From Spodoptera frugiperda (taxonomy: Eukaryota > Arthropoda > Insecta > Lepidoptera > Noctuidae): a stretch of DNA of 64,000 nucleotides. Below, one piece after another: positions 37,801-48,814 of this stretch. The notes beneath the pieces are model-generated. The model was not told where the DNA came from and did not search any database. It worked only from the letters and a program-made list of their open reading frames with translations. The stretch's first letter is position 1. Every line of letters starts with the position of its first letter. The translations under genes were made by a program, and so were the position numbers. The DNA is taken from assembly GCF_023101765.2 (NCBI RefSeq), contig NC_064214.1, positions 4,780,001-4,844,000 of the forward strand. The letters run 5' to 3'.

Positions 37801-40330
37801 CTACTTTCAATTCTTGCCGCAATCAATCAAGTCGTTCCCAGAAAACAGGCGGCTCCATAACTCAACATCCAACGTAAAGGTCAACCGATATTTCCGAACA
37901 AATTCGACATCATTACTCCTGTATCATTACGCCACAACACTATATCGATTGCTCTATTCGTTTTCTTCGACAACTTTATATTTCATCTCTCTCACTTTTT
38001 ACAAGCAAATATTCGCTATCTCTCTCTAACTATAACTTTTTTCCACTAAACAAGTAAGTCCCGTGATAATAAAAATGTTATGATCGCACAACTAAGTTTA
38101 CGATTTATTTGCGAACGTTGGTGATAGTTTGGAAAACCGAATATATTTTGTTGTGTGTGGGTTGACAAAATGTAAAAGTTTTCAAGGATTCGTTCAGGTT
38201 TTCGTTGGCCCATTTAAAAGTTAATAATTTATACCTTGAATCAAGAATAAGATGTGGAAAGAGGGTCAAAATAACAAATGTATTTCTAAAATGACCTTCA
38301 AGATAAAACCTACAGATTGACATTTTATTCACTTACTCTGAGAAATCCACCAAAAGTAATACAAATGTAAGGTTTGCTTTGTAAATAAAAGTCCTTTTAA
38401 GAAGTCAAATGGCAAAAATAATAATTAAGGAAGCTTACAGTAGTCCGAATGTAGGAGGAATCATATTAATTATGTATTTTAATTAATATTACTAATTACA
38501 TGCTTTTTATATTTGGCCTCATTATAATATAGTTACAGAAAACACTTTAATAAAATTGAATGAAAGGTCTTTTTCCACCAACGACTTCTTACCAGTATTT
38601 TGGGGATTTTTAATTCTGGGATCGGATAGGTCCATCGTAACTGACATAATTATGTAACGTTTAACACGTTTATAATGTCTTTAATTTTTCAAGTTTGGAC
38701 TACAAAGAAATATATATTAGAAGGTGAAAATATTGCCCTAAACTTTGACACCAAGTACAAATCACCACTTATTACACACCACGTACAAATCACACATATT
38801 TTTAAATAACCTAAACCCGATACACTATGTATAAACTATATAAATTATCATACATTGTATAAATTTTGTATAAAATAAAGGCGATATAATAAATAAAGCA
38901 CAGCTTTCAGTTATCGTAATCGGTTTAATTTGAAGTCTCAAATGGGAATGTTAATTAAATCGGTTCCCAATACTATCAGGCATTATGCAAGCTCTAAAAC
39001 CGGTATTTAACGATATAATTACATAGTTATAGAAATAGCTGAGAATTTAATGGGTATTCAGATTATTTACTATTAAAGCAATGATTACGGTTTGTCATTA
39101 GTGTGTAGAACTTGATCTAATCGTGATTTAGGAAAGCTTTGAAAGCCATTTGAAGATGTTAGTTAAATAAGGTTATATTTATAATGACCGTTGGCAATAT
39201 CTTTGGGAAATAAAATTTTATTTGATGATTTTAGATTGAAAATATTTCAAAACTTTAATAACACATTTACGTATTAAAAATTACAATTAAATTTATTGTC
39301 TACGAGTTTCTTAGATGTAATTATGTAGTTAACTAATCCATTATAATTTAATTAATTCCAAACACATAGTCTGGAAGTACCAATGTGACTTTTTCTGAGT
39401 CATACGTCGTACTTTCTAAGATTATTTAGACACCACTGACAAATGTAAAGGATAACATCGGCTTATAATTACTAATAAATTGTAAGTTTGAAATCGCCAA
39501 CTCAAAAGCTCAAACCTTCTCTGTGTGAGAAGAGGCCTTTGGTCAACAGTTGCCATTTATGGGCTATTGATGTTTGTGTATGTATGAAACATAAACTCTA
39601 TCCCACACATACTATTTCAATTATCACACAAAATCCCCATTGCAAAAAAACACTTTAAACTCAAGAAAACAAAGTATAAAGTTTACATCTTAACATTAAT
39701 CACGTTGAAATTGACAGGCGACCGTCCGTTCGTCCGTCCGTCCGTCCGTACGTTGAAAGAATGACATTCCCTTCTTGTCTTCAAGTTGACGTGGTAGTAT
39801 CCCATCCGGGGAACCATTTGTCACCGCACAGTGTGAGGGAAACGAGACATGTCCTGTTTGTAACGTTTTGACTCCCTATTGTGATACGTGTTTGTAAGAT
39901 TGTGCTGAATTTCGTAAGATAGGAAATATATGTGTATTTTATAGCATAGGGGAGTAAGGAATAGGACAGATCGCCTGATGGTAATTCATCAGATACTACG
40001 CATTTTTGTAACTGATTGATTACAATCTCTATCTCTATATCTCTATAAGTATATAAAAAGAAATTGCTGTTCGTTAGTCTCGCTAAAACTCGAAAACCGC
40101 TGAACCGATTTGGCAAATTTTGGTCTTGAATTATTTGTGGAAGTTCAGGGAAGGTTTAAAAGGTGGGATTAAAATGTTTGAAGCGGTACGAAGTTTGCCA
40201 GGTCGGCTAGTCAGTTATAAAAATGCGTATTATTTATTCTTAATTTTAATGTTACCTATTATTAAATAGTCATAAAGAAACTCACCTGTTCTACCCACAC
40301 GTTCGTTGTCATGATTTGATTCTTAAGATT
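19671..40330 (-). CDS. Nicotinic acetylcholine receptor alpha1 subunit, 3' six exons (partial gene)
   Basis: Six exons on the minus strand, in transcript order 40330-40286, 30049-29940, 24104-23924, 21607-21017, 20225-19950 and 19883-19671, join in frame with GT-AG introns to about 471 residues and a stop. The product is a cation-selective, acetylcholine-gated pentameric channel subunit of neuronal membranes. Visible hallmarks are the 13-residue Cys-loop (CEIDVEYFPFDEQTC), WLPDIVLYNN of loop A, the loop B tryptophan in FGSWSYDG, the vicinal cysteines in FYSCCEEPYPD that define an alpha subunit, GEK before M2, and four membrane helices. The C-terminal PIDILYSKIAKKKLELLKMG and the loop segment [20 protein letters not shown] match my memory of Drosophila Dalpha1/ALS better than other subunits. 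The 5' exons (signal peptide and first ~60-80 residues) are not in the window and must lie beyond 64000. The gene belongs to the family targeted by neonicotinoids. Confidence 0.9.
19950..20225 (-). CDS. nAChR alpha1 exon: M3-M4 cytoplasmic loop
   Basis: Encodes 92 residues, ILTDVFGPDD to KNKDKFES, flanked by a ttcttttcag acceptor and a GTAAGT donor, phase 0 at both ends. It carries a proline-rich run (PSPPPPPGGDDELFSPPPGS) and the conserved amphipathic MA-helix region [18 protein letters not shown] that precedes M4. The intron to the next exon is only 66 bp (19884-19949). This loop is the least conserved part of the family and normally holds trafficking and phosphorylation sites. Confidence 0.92.
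20226..21016. other. nAChR intron (791 bp)
   Basis: Gene-free; the more GC-rich patch at 20400-20700 gives a 121-codon minus-strand frame with no family similarity. No repeat was recognised. Confidence 0.6.
21017..21607 (-). CDS. nAChR alpha1 exon: loop C and M1-M3
   Basis: Encodes 197 residues from VDLRHLKQTPDSDRI to DNDKPSE, phase 0 at both ends. Vicinal Cys 46-47 of the exon (FYSCCEEPY) form ligand loop C. M1 covers about 65-88, M2 about 94-118 with GEK at its cytoplasmic end and the pore leucines, and M3 about 127-150. The start of the cytoplasmic loop is acidic (PPDDDDDNDKP). The frame stays open past the GTAAGA donor at 21016, but that extension has no family similarity and is intron. 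Confidence 0.94.
23219..23326. repeat. Two back-to-back long hairpins
   Basis: 23219-23269 folds on itself with catcattttcttctt pairing against aagaagaaaatgatg and an AT-rich centre. Immediately after it, 23275-23326 pairs ttttttgtatgaaaat and ttagggg with cccctaa and ttttcatacaaaaaa. Neither copy recurs in the window. Confidence 0.75.
23745..23890 (+). repeat. Two tandem SINE fragments beside the Cys-loop exon
   Basis: aaaggcctcttctcactcgg with gagcattaatcaccacg at 23752-23800, and again aaaggcctcttctcatacgg with gagcattaatcac at 23840-23890. Both are the head of the family seen in full at 14570-14860 and 30285-30575. Confidence 0.65.
23924..24104 (-). CDS. nAChR alpha1 exon: Cys-loop and loop B
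   Basis: Encodes one split codon and then 60 residues starting ADGNYEVTIMTK. The two Cys-loop cysteines are at exon residues 33 and 47 with 13 residues between. WKPPAIYKSFC and the loop B motif FGSWSYDGYM are present. The acceptor is ttctttccag at 24105; the donor is GTGAGT at 23918-23923. SINE fragments begin only about 35 bases past the donor. Confidence 0.93.
24910..25160 (+). repeat. tRNA-like SINE, sense copy
   Basis: Has a B-box-like gggttcgtttctcggatcgg, then gcaaagtattgctgggct, aatttctcagtagtacaa, cagtatatagcaataggctc, and the end cccctgcctacccttttgag with gcgtggcgtta. Sense counterpart of 1035-1300. A poly(A) tract (25183-25204) follows a second repeat piece, gcgagaaaagtcattggatg at 25150-25170. 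Confidence 0.75.
25655..25870 (+). repeat. SINE (aaaccaccccgttc family)
   Basis: Contains gaggcgagaggcagtgtcag, then aaaatcaccccgttcctact, ctacgagccggagccccggt, and ggtggtctgatggctctttg. Parallel copies at 10397-10510 and 47630-47800. Confidence 0.65.
29940..30049 (-). CDS. nAChR alpha1 exon: loop A region
   Basis: Encodes 36 residues plus two bases, EWNDYKLKWNPDDYGG to HIWLPDIVLYNN. WLPDIVLYN is the loop A signature of the family. The acceptor is tttgttgcag and the donor GTGAGT (29934-29939). 110 bp is a common size for this exon in insect nAChR genes. Confidence 0.93.
30285..30575 (+). repeat. SINE-like repeat (gagcattaatcaccacg family), copy 2
   Basis: Begins acatcaacagcctataagtg, continues with gtggccattgctgacc, atcaccacgcttgctcatgc, ggttggtgatttcaaact, tttcctcacaatgttctttc and ends with cctccgggccaccag. 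The fullest copy with 14570-14860. Confidence 0.75.
31915..32225 (+). repeat. SINE (accatcaggtgatccgt family), copy 1
   Basis: Ordered motifs: gggagagccatgcttcgg, ccacggcctcacagactacc, gacgtgaaacaacgctt, acccttatattcctaac, gtccatgggcggcggtgatt and gcttaccatcaggtgatccg, then tttgctcgtttaccggctta. Copies at 37390-37640, 41775-41905, 46685-46885 and 49509-49760. A family widespread in moths. Confidence 0.75.
32908..33652. mobile_element. 745-bp element with perfect 30-bp inverted ends
   Basis: Both ends are identical over 30 bases on opposite strands, starting cgacaccagcaatttatact and continuing acgctaactc. It is flanked by a 4-bp duplication, acat (32904-32907, 33653-33656). Inside, variants of the terminal motif ctacgctaac recur in both orientations (near 33090, 33150-33190, 33380 and 33455). 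No coding frame of note. A 4-bp duplication is compatible with several DNA transposon groups; none is assigned. Confidence 0.75.
33955..34125 (+). repeat. SINE (gcacggagcaac family), second copy
   Basis: Contains ttgccgatccactgttcc, ctgttgtttcgggtcttggt, gtcatatgtaaggtgaac, cacgacacaggagcgaatc and tgtggggcaacgtttcaaaa. Matches 2160-2260 motif by motif. Confidence 0.65.
34380..34690 (-). repeat. Composite Helitron-like repeat, inverted copy
   Basis: The reverse complement of this stretch matches 57420-57740: first the Helitron-like body (tgtccgtcaaccacgctgaa, ttgggtgataggacat), then a segment with atctgtcaccgttacag, cgttagtacgaaatagtact, atcca and cctagagacgtcgatattt. The 34 kb copy lacks part of the Helitron-like 3' end. 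Confidence 0.7.
37390..37640 (-). repeat. SINE (accatcaggtgatccgt family), antisense copy
   Basis: On the minus strand: gggagagccatgcttcggca, then accacggcctcacagaaaac, gacgtgaaacatcttcc, aacccttaaattcctaactc, gtccatgggcggcggcgatt, then a diverged 3' end. Confidence 0.7.
39470..39575 (-). repeat. SINE-like repeat (gagcattaatcaccacg family), antisense 5' part
   Basis: Minus strand: atcaatagcccataaatggc, aactgttgaccaaaggcctc, ttctcacacagagaaggttt gag, gagttggcgatttcaaac. Truncated relative to 30285-30575. Confidence 0.6.
39720..39753. repeat. (TCCG)n microsatellite
   Basis: A run of tccg units (gtccgttcgtccgtccgtcc then gtccgtacg), about seven units with two imperfections. Confidence 0.8.
40034..40211 (+). 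mobile_element. Helitron-like element, second type
   Basis: Starts near ctatatctctataagtatat, carries gctgttcgttagtctcgcta, aaaccgctgaaccgatttgg and attatttgtggaagttcagg, and ends gtttgccaggtcggCTAGT. The terminal CTAGT and body are typical of lepidopteran Helitron-like repeats. It lies about 75 bases from the 45-bp receptor exon. Confidence 0.6.
40286..40330 (-). CDS. nAChR alpha1 45-bp exon: loop D region
   Basis: A tiny exon of exactly 15 codons, NLKNQIMTTNVWVEQ, between a ctcttttgtttcag acceptor and a GTGAGT donor, phase 0 at both ends. It continues directly into EWNDY of the next exon, more than 10 kb away. NVWVEQEW contains the loop D tryptophan. Such a 45-bp exon is characteristic of nAChR genes from insects to vertebrates. 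Confidence 0.92.
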
Positions 40331-41774
40331 CTGAAACAAAAGAGAATATTGTTTTAGTAATTAATACACGAGAAACCATTGTGCCTAGCTCTGGAATTAT
40401 TATTAGTGTTTGAACATTAGGCAGTACGGCTTTTGATTGTGAATCGAATGTGATTGACAATGTAACTTATACGTATATGTATAGGACACACATTCGTTCA
40501 TTACTGGTTACGAGACCGAAACATGGGTTACTGAGGCAAGTCACTATGGTACCACGACCAACAACCACTTTATCAAGAGTGTGAAGAACTCTATCACCGC
40601 TAATTGATGAAGAAGCAGCTTCATCATAAATAGTACTTTAACTTTGCGTTAATTAACAAGACCATCAAAATATAAACTTTGCATAGATTAATTAACAAGC
40701 AAAATATAAAGTTCCATTATTTTAGCAAGTACCCCTAAATACGACTTTATGAAAAGGTTCCATAAAACCGCTGAGGTGAAAATTAACTACTTACAGTGTT
40801 CAAACATAAACCTCTTTAAAATTATTACACTTGAATAGTTTGGTAAGAGGATCCTAACTTCCAACGAACTTTAATCTAATTTTGTTTACTCCGTTAATTA
40901 CCTTTGACGACACGGCGGCCCAATAGGAAGTGACAACGTGGAATGAGAAATTTTCTCATCTTAAAATTTTTGGTGAACTTTTGACGGATATATTCGCTGA
41001 CATTTTATTTTTTTCTACCTCTTACAGTGCATATTATTCAGGTCCACATGTCAAAGGCAAATGATTTATTTCAATCAAACCATAAATAGGTAGTTTTGAA
41101 ATGTAAACAAATAAAGAAATATATAATAATCTGTCAGTCTGTCTGTCAGTGAAGCTACGTGCTCGTTCCAATCATTACAGTATGACAAAAGTAGAGAAGA
41201 TCATTAAATCAATATTTTCTAAATCAAAAACCTAGATGTAAAGTGACATTATAGAAAGGGGCATGTATAATAATCTATTCAATGGAATAGTTATATTCAA
41301 TGGAATAGAATATTACACAAAAAATATTATACTTATAATTAATTAAAACATTAATCTTCAAACATATCCGACAGAATTAATCAAAGACATTAACAAAACT
41401 TCTAAAACCATTCTGATGTACAACCAGCGGGTTATACCAAATGAAACCAAGATTTACTAAACGTAGATTAGTAAACTAGGTCGGCATGATCTACACTACG
41501 CCTCGTCGTAAGTAAGATGTAGATTAAAATATCATCTCAGATTAGTTCGGAGTTTGTATAACCTTTTACCGTCTTGAGGAAAATGTCCTTATGGAGTTTT
41601 TTTTTATGTAGGAGTAAGATTGACTTTGTAGGCACATAATATAACGTTAACTTTTTTAGATAATTCTAGAACAAGTAAACTGTAGATGTGAACAGAAGAA
41701 GTTCCATGTTATGAAATGGAAAAAACACCTGAACTTAAAATAGAGAATTCTTGCTTAGCAATTATGCTGTTTGA

Positions 41775-41905
41775 TACCACGGCCTCACTGAAAACCGACG
41801 TGAAACAACGCTTCGTTGTGTTTTGTTTTGTGGCGAGCGATTCCCCAACGACACTTACCATCAGGTGATACGTAAGCTCGTTTACCGGTTTGTTCCATAC
41901 AAAAA
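41775..41905 (+). repeat. SINE (accatcaggtgatccgt family), internally deleted copy
   Basis: ataccacggcctcactgaaa, gacgtgaaacaacgcttcg, then directly gcgattccccaacgacac, ttaccatcaggtgatacgta and gctcgtttaccggttt. The middle part is missing. Confidence 0.65.
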
Positions 41906-43514
41906 AAATAGCTAATTTTAGCTTGTCATAGCAATTGCAGCATAACGAAGAGTTAGTTAAAATGAAACAAATGTCTACGTACGTATTTCTAGTTACTCTC
42001 CGTGTGATAATAGGCGTTATTTAACTTATAATTACTTTAACTATAATCAGTCTTTCCAACTTCAAGTTAACGTCAAAATGATAAATTAATTTCGAAACCG
42101 AGCTCAATATCATCATAATATTTGCCACAAAATGCTTAGCAGACACATACTTCTCTCAAGTTAGTATAAGTACCTACATAGTTTACCAAACTTATCAATA
42201 AGACCAAGTTTGTATACACAAATTGAGTTTACATATTAATAACATATTATTAAGGAACTTTGAACAATTTGTAAGTGTGTTGGAGCACTTTTTGTTCGAA
42301 GTGCTACTTAAATTGATATGAAGAAGTTTTTATTTCGATTCATTTATTGTTTTAAATTACTTGGAGCTATACTTTGATAAGAGCCAAAGTGGTTAGAAGC
42401 GTTAATGTCTTAAGTATAATATCAACAACAACAATACACTTGGTATTGTCAATTATCATTTATTTTTAGTTTTATTATACCCAGCAACTTTTTAAAACGT
42501 CATTCTGCTCAATGTGAAAATTTAACTACTTTCTTATTTGGCCTATATTTAAAATTTTAGATCAAAATTAGTTAAAAGATACAGAATTTTCTCCAAGATA
42601 AGTAAGTATCTTTTACAGAGACGAGAAATGTGTTTAATCCATACATAAAACGGTCCCCCAAAGACAACAGTCTATGTAAATTCAGTATGGAATCGAGAAA
42701 GTTCCACCATATTACAAGCCGCCCCCGTAGTATGTGTAAATGCAAATTCATCAGACACTGAGCCAACTCACCTAACTTAGAGATATGCATGCAAGACGGG
42801 AATTAATTGAACTTGTAACAGCCAACATTGCAGATGAATAAATCTTTTGGCAAGCAAAAGATTTTGTGTAGATATTGTAATAAGGCGTTGTAAAATAATT
42901 GTTGGTGTCGAAGTATGTGTATTTGATAGACTTACTTTGTGGTTTGATAACCGCTATGACTTAAGTTTATTAAAAGTCAACATTCAGCTATTAAATTTAG
43001 TTTAGCTAACCACGGTGTATCATCATATGACTAAAAGAATAAGTTGTTGAAATAAACCATAAACCATAAGTTGTTAAAAAATTCTAACATGTTATTAAGA
43101 AAAAATAAATTGTAATGGAATTTTCTTATTTTACTATAAGAAGTATTTACTATAATAAGTCTTCATTATATAGGATACATAGAAATAGTAAAATAAGAAG
43201 AAGTAATAAAATTACTCCAAGGACTCAGATTATAATTTAGTTTCACCATCGACTCATTATTGTCACAAAGCTAAACTCTAACTAAACCGAGTTTAAATAA
43301 TGAAGTGTATTTTTTCACAGTGCACGAGTGTGACGGAAAATTTTGACGTCAAGTTAAACTTGTTTAATGCGATAATACCGAGTTTTAAGTACACTTAACT
43401 GTGCACTAACAATAACCGAACAAAGTTAGACGTCCGTTGCACCTGGATTTCCATTATTTGTGCTGTGCAGTGCATTGTTCTCGTGTATTTACTTTTTGAG
43501 GGATTTAATCCTAG

Positions 43515-43690
43515 TTTAATATTATAAATGTGGAAGTTTGTGATGGAGATACGGATGATGGAAGTTTGTACGTTTGCACACGAAAACTACTGAATGGATC
43601 TGATTGAATTTGTTACTGAAGCCTGGAATCTCACATATGAATCGTTTATCATTGGAACACAAGCAAAGCCGCAATGGAATGTGATCTTTG
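43515..43690 (+). mobile_element. Helitron-like fragment, third type
   Basis: tattataaatgtggaagttt, gtgatggagatacggatgat and cgaaaactactgaatggatc resemble the 5' half of the tattataaatg repeat type; the 3' part is diverged (caagcaaagccgcaatgg). The end is not defined. Confidence 0.45.
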
Positions 43691-44828
43691 GTGTAATCGA
43701 AGACACTAACTATTAAATGTACCTATTCATTATTCCGCAAAACGATAAAATATTTTACCTATCTTCTAACTTTTTGAAGTTAACACTAGCAGTCTAATCA
43801 ACAACTCTTAAAATGAAACTTAAAACTATACTTTCAAAATTCAAAATTGCATGTCTTACAACGAAAACTTCAAAGGTGCTACCTCCAAAGTGTGCTTTCT
43901 CTACATTATTCAGGTACGAAGCGAAACACAGGTTCTACACCAAGTTTCATTGTTCGGTGCACTTCGGGAACTTTCGGATTCCTCTTAAATTTAATTACCC
44001 AGTTGCTGAGCATCAGATAAAATTGCATTCCTTCCAGTTCCACCGTTCGGGTCGGACTGAAGAATCCGAATTATGTTTGCTCATTTGTTCGCATGTTTTC
44101 TTGTATGGTTTTGGCGTGATTTTCTCGTTTTCCTATCTGTATTTTTCTTTACTCTGCTACAGGTTTTTTGTGAGTCTGAATTCTGACTTTAGAATGGTTG
44201 TTTTAATTTAATGTTAATTTGTATTTCATCCTCACGATCACCGATGTAAATGGCCAATTTTAGATTAAAAACAATTCGGGTACAATGTATTGTTAAATTA
44301 CTTATTCTAATTAAAATTGGTAATAGCACAAGGGATCTAAAAATTTGATGATGATCCATGCTTTGAAAAAAGTTTTAACCATTTATTTTATTTGGTTGAT
44401 CATTTATGAATATGACACATAAAATCTCATAGTACTCTGAATTAAGAAAAATTTGCTATATATACTTTCTGTTAAGGTATATACTTGGTTGGATGACTTG
44501 GATGCAGTATTCCCATAAATCACTCGAATAGCTGAACTCCAAACAGACACACGAATAGTTACGACTGCGGAACTAGAAATATCAGCTCCAGTAACACGGG
44601 TATATATTACGTCACTGATTTATTTGTCTTCGTGATATTGTGCAGAATTTATGATAAAGCAATATAAATCTTAAGATGTTAAAGGTAAAAGTTTATATCG
44701 AACAAACTTATTCAGGAGTTATTGAAAATCTTTTATTAAGGTTGCTCTCGATATAGGGAAGCTATAGAATTTTTAAACAGATGTGCTTGGTATTTCTTTT
44801 TTCCAGTTACACATTATTTTATCACATC

Positions 44829-44984
44829 ATCACACTAATCATTTTATAAATGTGAAAGTTGTTTTTTTTGTTCATCGATCACACTGAAACAACTGAATGG
44901 ATGTCAATCAAATTTGGTTTACAGCCAGGGTATGAGGTTACTTATCCCACGGAAACCCGGTCGAAGCAGCTGGCAGAAGCTAGT
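44829..44984 (+). mobile_element. Helitron-like element ending in CTAGT
   Basis: cattttataaatgtgaaagt, cgatcacactgaaacaactg, acagccagggtatgaggtta, cttatcccacggaaacccgg and the terminus gcagaagCTAGT (44980-44984). Same family as 10097-10254. Confidence 0.65.
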
Positions 44985-46684
44985 AAAGATAGAAATCTTA
45001 ATAAAAACTTTACATTGATTTCGGAACCATTCAATTACTATTATAAAGCACTTATTAACGAACATTACTCATATACACACAACACCTTATACAACCCATT
45101 ACACTCTCAAGCAAACTATTCACCCATACATTACAAATCGATTAATTACATTCATATTCGATGTATCGAATATTACAATACACATTCAACTATTAACTGG
45201 AACTCAATAACAGTTTACGTCACGACACACACAATATAAGGTGCTCGAATTAATATTACCATATAATTTTACTGCCGATTTGTCGTAATAGGTAGGCCTT
45301 AACTATTTGATAGGCTATCGTTACATGGCTGTCAGAGTGTCGTAAACACGAAACGATTCATAAAACTTTTGCGACTTGTTTTCGGTGAAGTAAAATCGTT
45401 TACAAACGTATTATTTTGCATGTTTTACCACAGCCCTTAAGCAGGCTTGTTGATTATACCGCGTTTGATGAGCCTGTTCAAGTTTTACAAGCGAAATTAT
45501 AGTCTAAATCTTGTACGATAAAGTTTAAAATAAATTGGTGGAATAAATTATAAAGTAAAAAAAAACATATTTTTATCTTTATTACATTTAGAATAATATA
45601 TTTATTCAGCTATAAAATTTTGTTCTTTCATTCACGTGTGTGAAATTCTGAAATCTAATCTCGTGGGTGAATATCTACCCCTAGAATATTTTCGTTTTAT
45701 GCAACTAGATGGCGTTACGAGTTAGAATCTGAATTCGTGGCTGAACGTATCGAATGTAGCGATTGCGGTTCAAGAACTAGATGTCGCTAGTTGATACAAA
45801 CGTTATTGTTTATTAATGCAACAGATTATTACTCAAAGATTTGCCAGATTTGTGCAAGTCCTACTTATACATACATGTAAGAGGTAATAGGACTCAATGT
45901 ATTAGTTTTTTATGTAACATGCTATTAAAATAAGTATGGTAAGTAAATACTAAGTCTGTCATACTCATAACATGTCAATAAAACTTTATTTACATCATTG
46001 ATAGAGCATCGCTTACAATCGAGACAACGTCATCAATCATTGTATCACCTAAAACATTTTATTCAACACACAAATCATGAACAAAAAATCAAAATAACAT
46101 CTCTACAAAAGAGACATGCCTTTTAACAACGAACATCTATTATAAATTCAAAATTTTAATATCTTAATCACCCGAGTCCACAAAGAGATTCGAAATACTG
46201 ATCCACCACTTATTTGTGAATATACCCTACAAAGGATGACTTGGCTTGGCCATTGTTACTAAAAATGATGTCAAATCTACTAACACTGTTGATTTATGAT
46301 ACGCTTTTGTACTCTATTATAATGGCATTGTGTTATGTAACGGCTAAGAGCTCATTATGACCAAGTCATAATAAATAACGCCGAGAATTGGCCTTAACAG
46401 AAGTTTTGCTGCTAGCCTCTACGACGGACAGTTTAATGTTCATTTAATTTGGCTAATTGCTGACTTTGCTAAGGTTTTTGTATATTCTATGTATAATATT
46501 ATTATTAGACTCTAGTTGTTGGTCGAAAAATTACAGAGCAATAGGTCTCATGTTCGGATATACCTATTATATTGATTACATTTTAAAAAAATCTTGGTTA
46601 GTAGTCTGAAATTGTGTCCAATGTGTAGCTATAGAATCGCCTCTATTACATAGGACTCAAAACAAAGCTGGTAAAACAGAGAGT

Positions 46685-46885
46685 TATAGGAGGCCCAATT
46701 ACCCTCCCTTCCCAATCTTCCCAATCCTCGATTCCCCAACAACCCTTAAATTCCTAACCCCCAAAAGGCCGGAAAAGCACTTGTAACGCCTTTGGCGTTT
46801 CGAGTGTCCATGGGAGGCGGCGCGGCTGTTGCTTACAATTAGGCGATCCGTCGGTTCGTTTACCGGCTTATACCATAAAAAAAGT
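46685..46885 (+). repeat. SINE (accatcaggtgatccgt family), copy
   Basis: cttcccaatcctcgattccc, caacccttaaattcctaacc, cccaaaaggccggaaaagca, cttgtaacgcctttggcgtt, gtccatgggaggcggcgcgg and gcgatccgtcggttcgttta. Preceded at 46590-46690 by a fragment related to the tRNA-like SINE (aaattgtgtccaatgtgtag, attacataggactcaaaac). Confidence 0.65.
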
Positions 46886-47629
46886 TACACTGAATATATG
46901 CGTGCTTATAACCCAGAAGATATAAATATGTGTATTTATTCAATCATCAAATAAAGTATCAATTCGGTTCCACGTTCGTTTTTCCTCCTTCGATCCTTAG
47001 TACTTGTAACCACGTCAAGTAATCACTGACATCGATTAAGAATTTAGAACACTCATTGTCATCACATGCCATAGGTCTTTACCAATTCAGATCGGCTCGT
47101 AAGAAGACACTACCTCCACTGCCTTCCAGCGTCTCAAATTTTTACAATCATGAAATATAAATGACTTATATTTATACAGCCTATAATAACTTAATACGAA
47201 AGTTATACTCAATAAAAGATTAGTACAAATTAATCTAAACCCTCCCTTTTAGCAAACGATCACTTCGAAACCAATTAAAATTTTCCATTTACAGTATAAT
47301 TTTATTTATTCATTGAACCTTGTTAATCTAAAATATTTTTCGCTCTAGCTGAAGTGATTACTGGCCAAAATCACGAAATGACTTTGGCTGTAAGTCTGAG
47401 TTGGACGGTGTCGTCGTCCAAACCAATTATAAACTTTAATTACTCATCGCCGAGCGAACTAGTTTACTGCAAACAACTGATGTCGCTAGTCACGCTTGTA
47501 ACTAAGTACTCACCCTACCACGTGGGTGTAATAGAATTTTGTTCATTTTGATTTATATTAGGGTAGTTTTCATTATGATGCTTTACTTTGTATACTATAG
47601 TAATTAGTAAGTAATTAAAAGCTTAATCG

Positions 47630-47800
47630 GGTTTTTTAAGGGGTCAAAATCATCCAATGTCTTCTCTCTCGCCATAGGTGAGGCGAGAGAGAGTGTCAGA
47701 CTTTTACTGATTAAAAACCACCCCGTTCCTACTCCTGCTTTTTAAGCCGGACCCACGGTAAATCCGCTAGGCAGTCCACAGCTAGCTTAATCTGGTTAAA
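47630..47800 (+). repeat. SINE (aaaccaccccgttc family)
   Basis: ggtcaaaatcatccaatgtc, gaggcgagagagagtgtcag, ttaaaaaccaccccgttcct, actcctgctttttaagccgg and ccgctaggcagtccacagc. Parallel copies at 10397 and 25655. Confidence 0.65.
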
Positions 47801-48814
47801 ATAAAATAAATTGTATCACGTTTTCGTATCATACATTACCTTTAAAATTGTCCATGTCATAATCGTTTCTATGTCAACTTCACTGTCAATATACACTTCT
47901 ATATCATCACTTCCAATATCAGCCATTTCCATAATCCCACCTTTCAATTTACCATCCAAACAATTTTTATTTGGTTTCAAAACATCTAAACCGTCTTATG
48001 ACGCATCGGAGTAAAACTCGCATCTAGTTATTCGGGGAATTTTATGAGGTCATATATTACCACGACCTAAATCTCCTTGATCTCGACGGGAAGAATTGAG
48101 TAGGGTGAGTGACAGTTCGGATTATGGGAACCGTCAATGTATAGTTGACGTCGGGGAGGCACGATTCAGGAATTCATTATGCGGTTCGCACCATCGTTCG
48201 TGGATGATAGAGCGCTATTCCTGTCTACAGTAGTTCTCGGATCATTGAATAATGATCAAGTGCTTTATTCCTTTATTCTTTTTATAGTGTTTTGAATGTG
48301 TGTTGGTTTTTAACTTTCGTTTTCATAATTATCAGTATTTTCTTTTTCATCATCAACGTCTCCTTTATCTACAACTTCATACGTATCGAAAGATTAATTT
48401 AATTACATACATCAACGAGATTTATCTTCAATGAAATCTATTTCATACGCTCCGATATATTTAATTACAGAACCCAATTTGCATACCTTCGCGCATCTGT
48501 ACGGCGAAATTGTGATAACTCAGTGCCAGAGCGAAGTATTTTCTAGTTCGTCGCTTCTACGTCGCTCCGAAGCCAATTATAAAGTTTAATGAAGCGTCAG
48601 CTTGTCCCTTTTACACTTGCACACTTACTTTACATTATACGAATAGTTAAGGTTACCAAATTAATGGCAACTAGCTAATGTAACAATGGAAATTAGTTGG
48701 TGTTTTGCTTGTGTTGGTTTTGCGATACAAATAGAATATAACACGAGTATATGGGACGGATTTAAGATTAGTTTTATAATTGTATGCGATTAAATATTGA
48801 GTAACTTCATAGTA

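Larger units (their letters stand above)
30050..40285. other. nAChR intron (10.2 kb)
   Basis: The largest complete intron seen. No exon was recognised in it. It carries SINEs at 30285, 31915, 33955, 37390 and 39470, a 745-bp terminal-repeat element (32908-33652), a composite repeat (34380-34690), a TCCG microsatellite and a Helitron-like element (40034-40211). A perfect TGACGTCA lies at 36767-36774. A 117-codon frame at 35615-35968 is not credible as a gene. Confidence 0.55.

Noticed and set aside
39720..39753. Possible CRISPR-like repeat (TCCG units)
   Set aside because: The units are four bases long without spacers; a microsatellite in a eukaryotic genome.
43813..44211. 132-codon plus-strand frame
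   Set aside because: It has an ATG but low-complexity, hydrophobic content and no recognisable motif; no splice or regulatory support.
44859..45239. 126-codon plus-strand frame
   Set aside because: The first third is Helitron-like repeat and the rest is a chance frame in AT-rich DNA.
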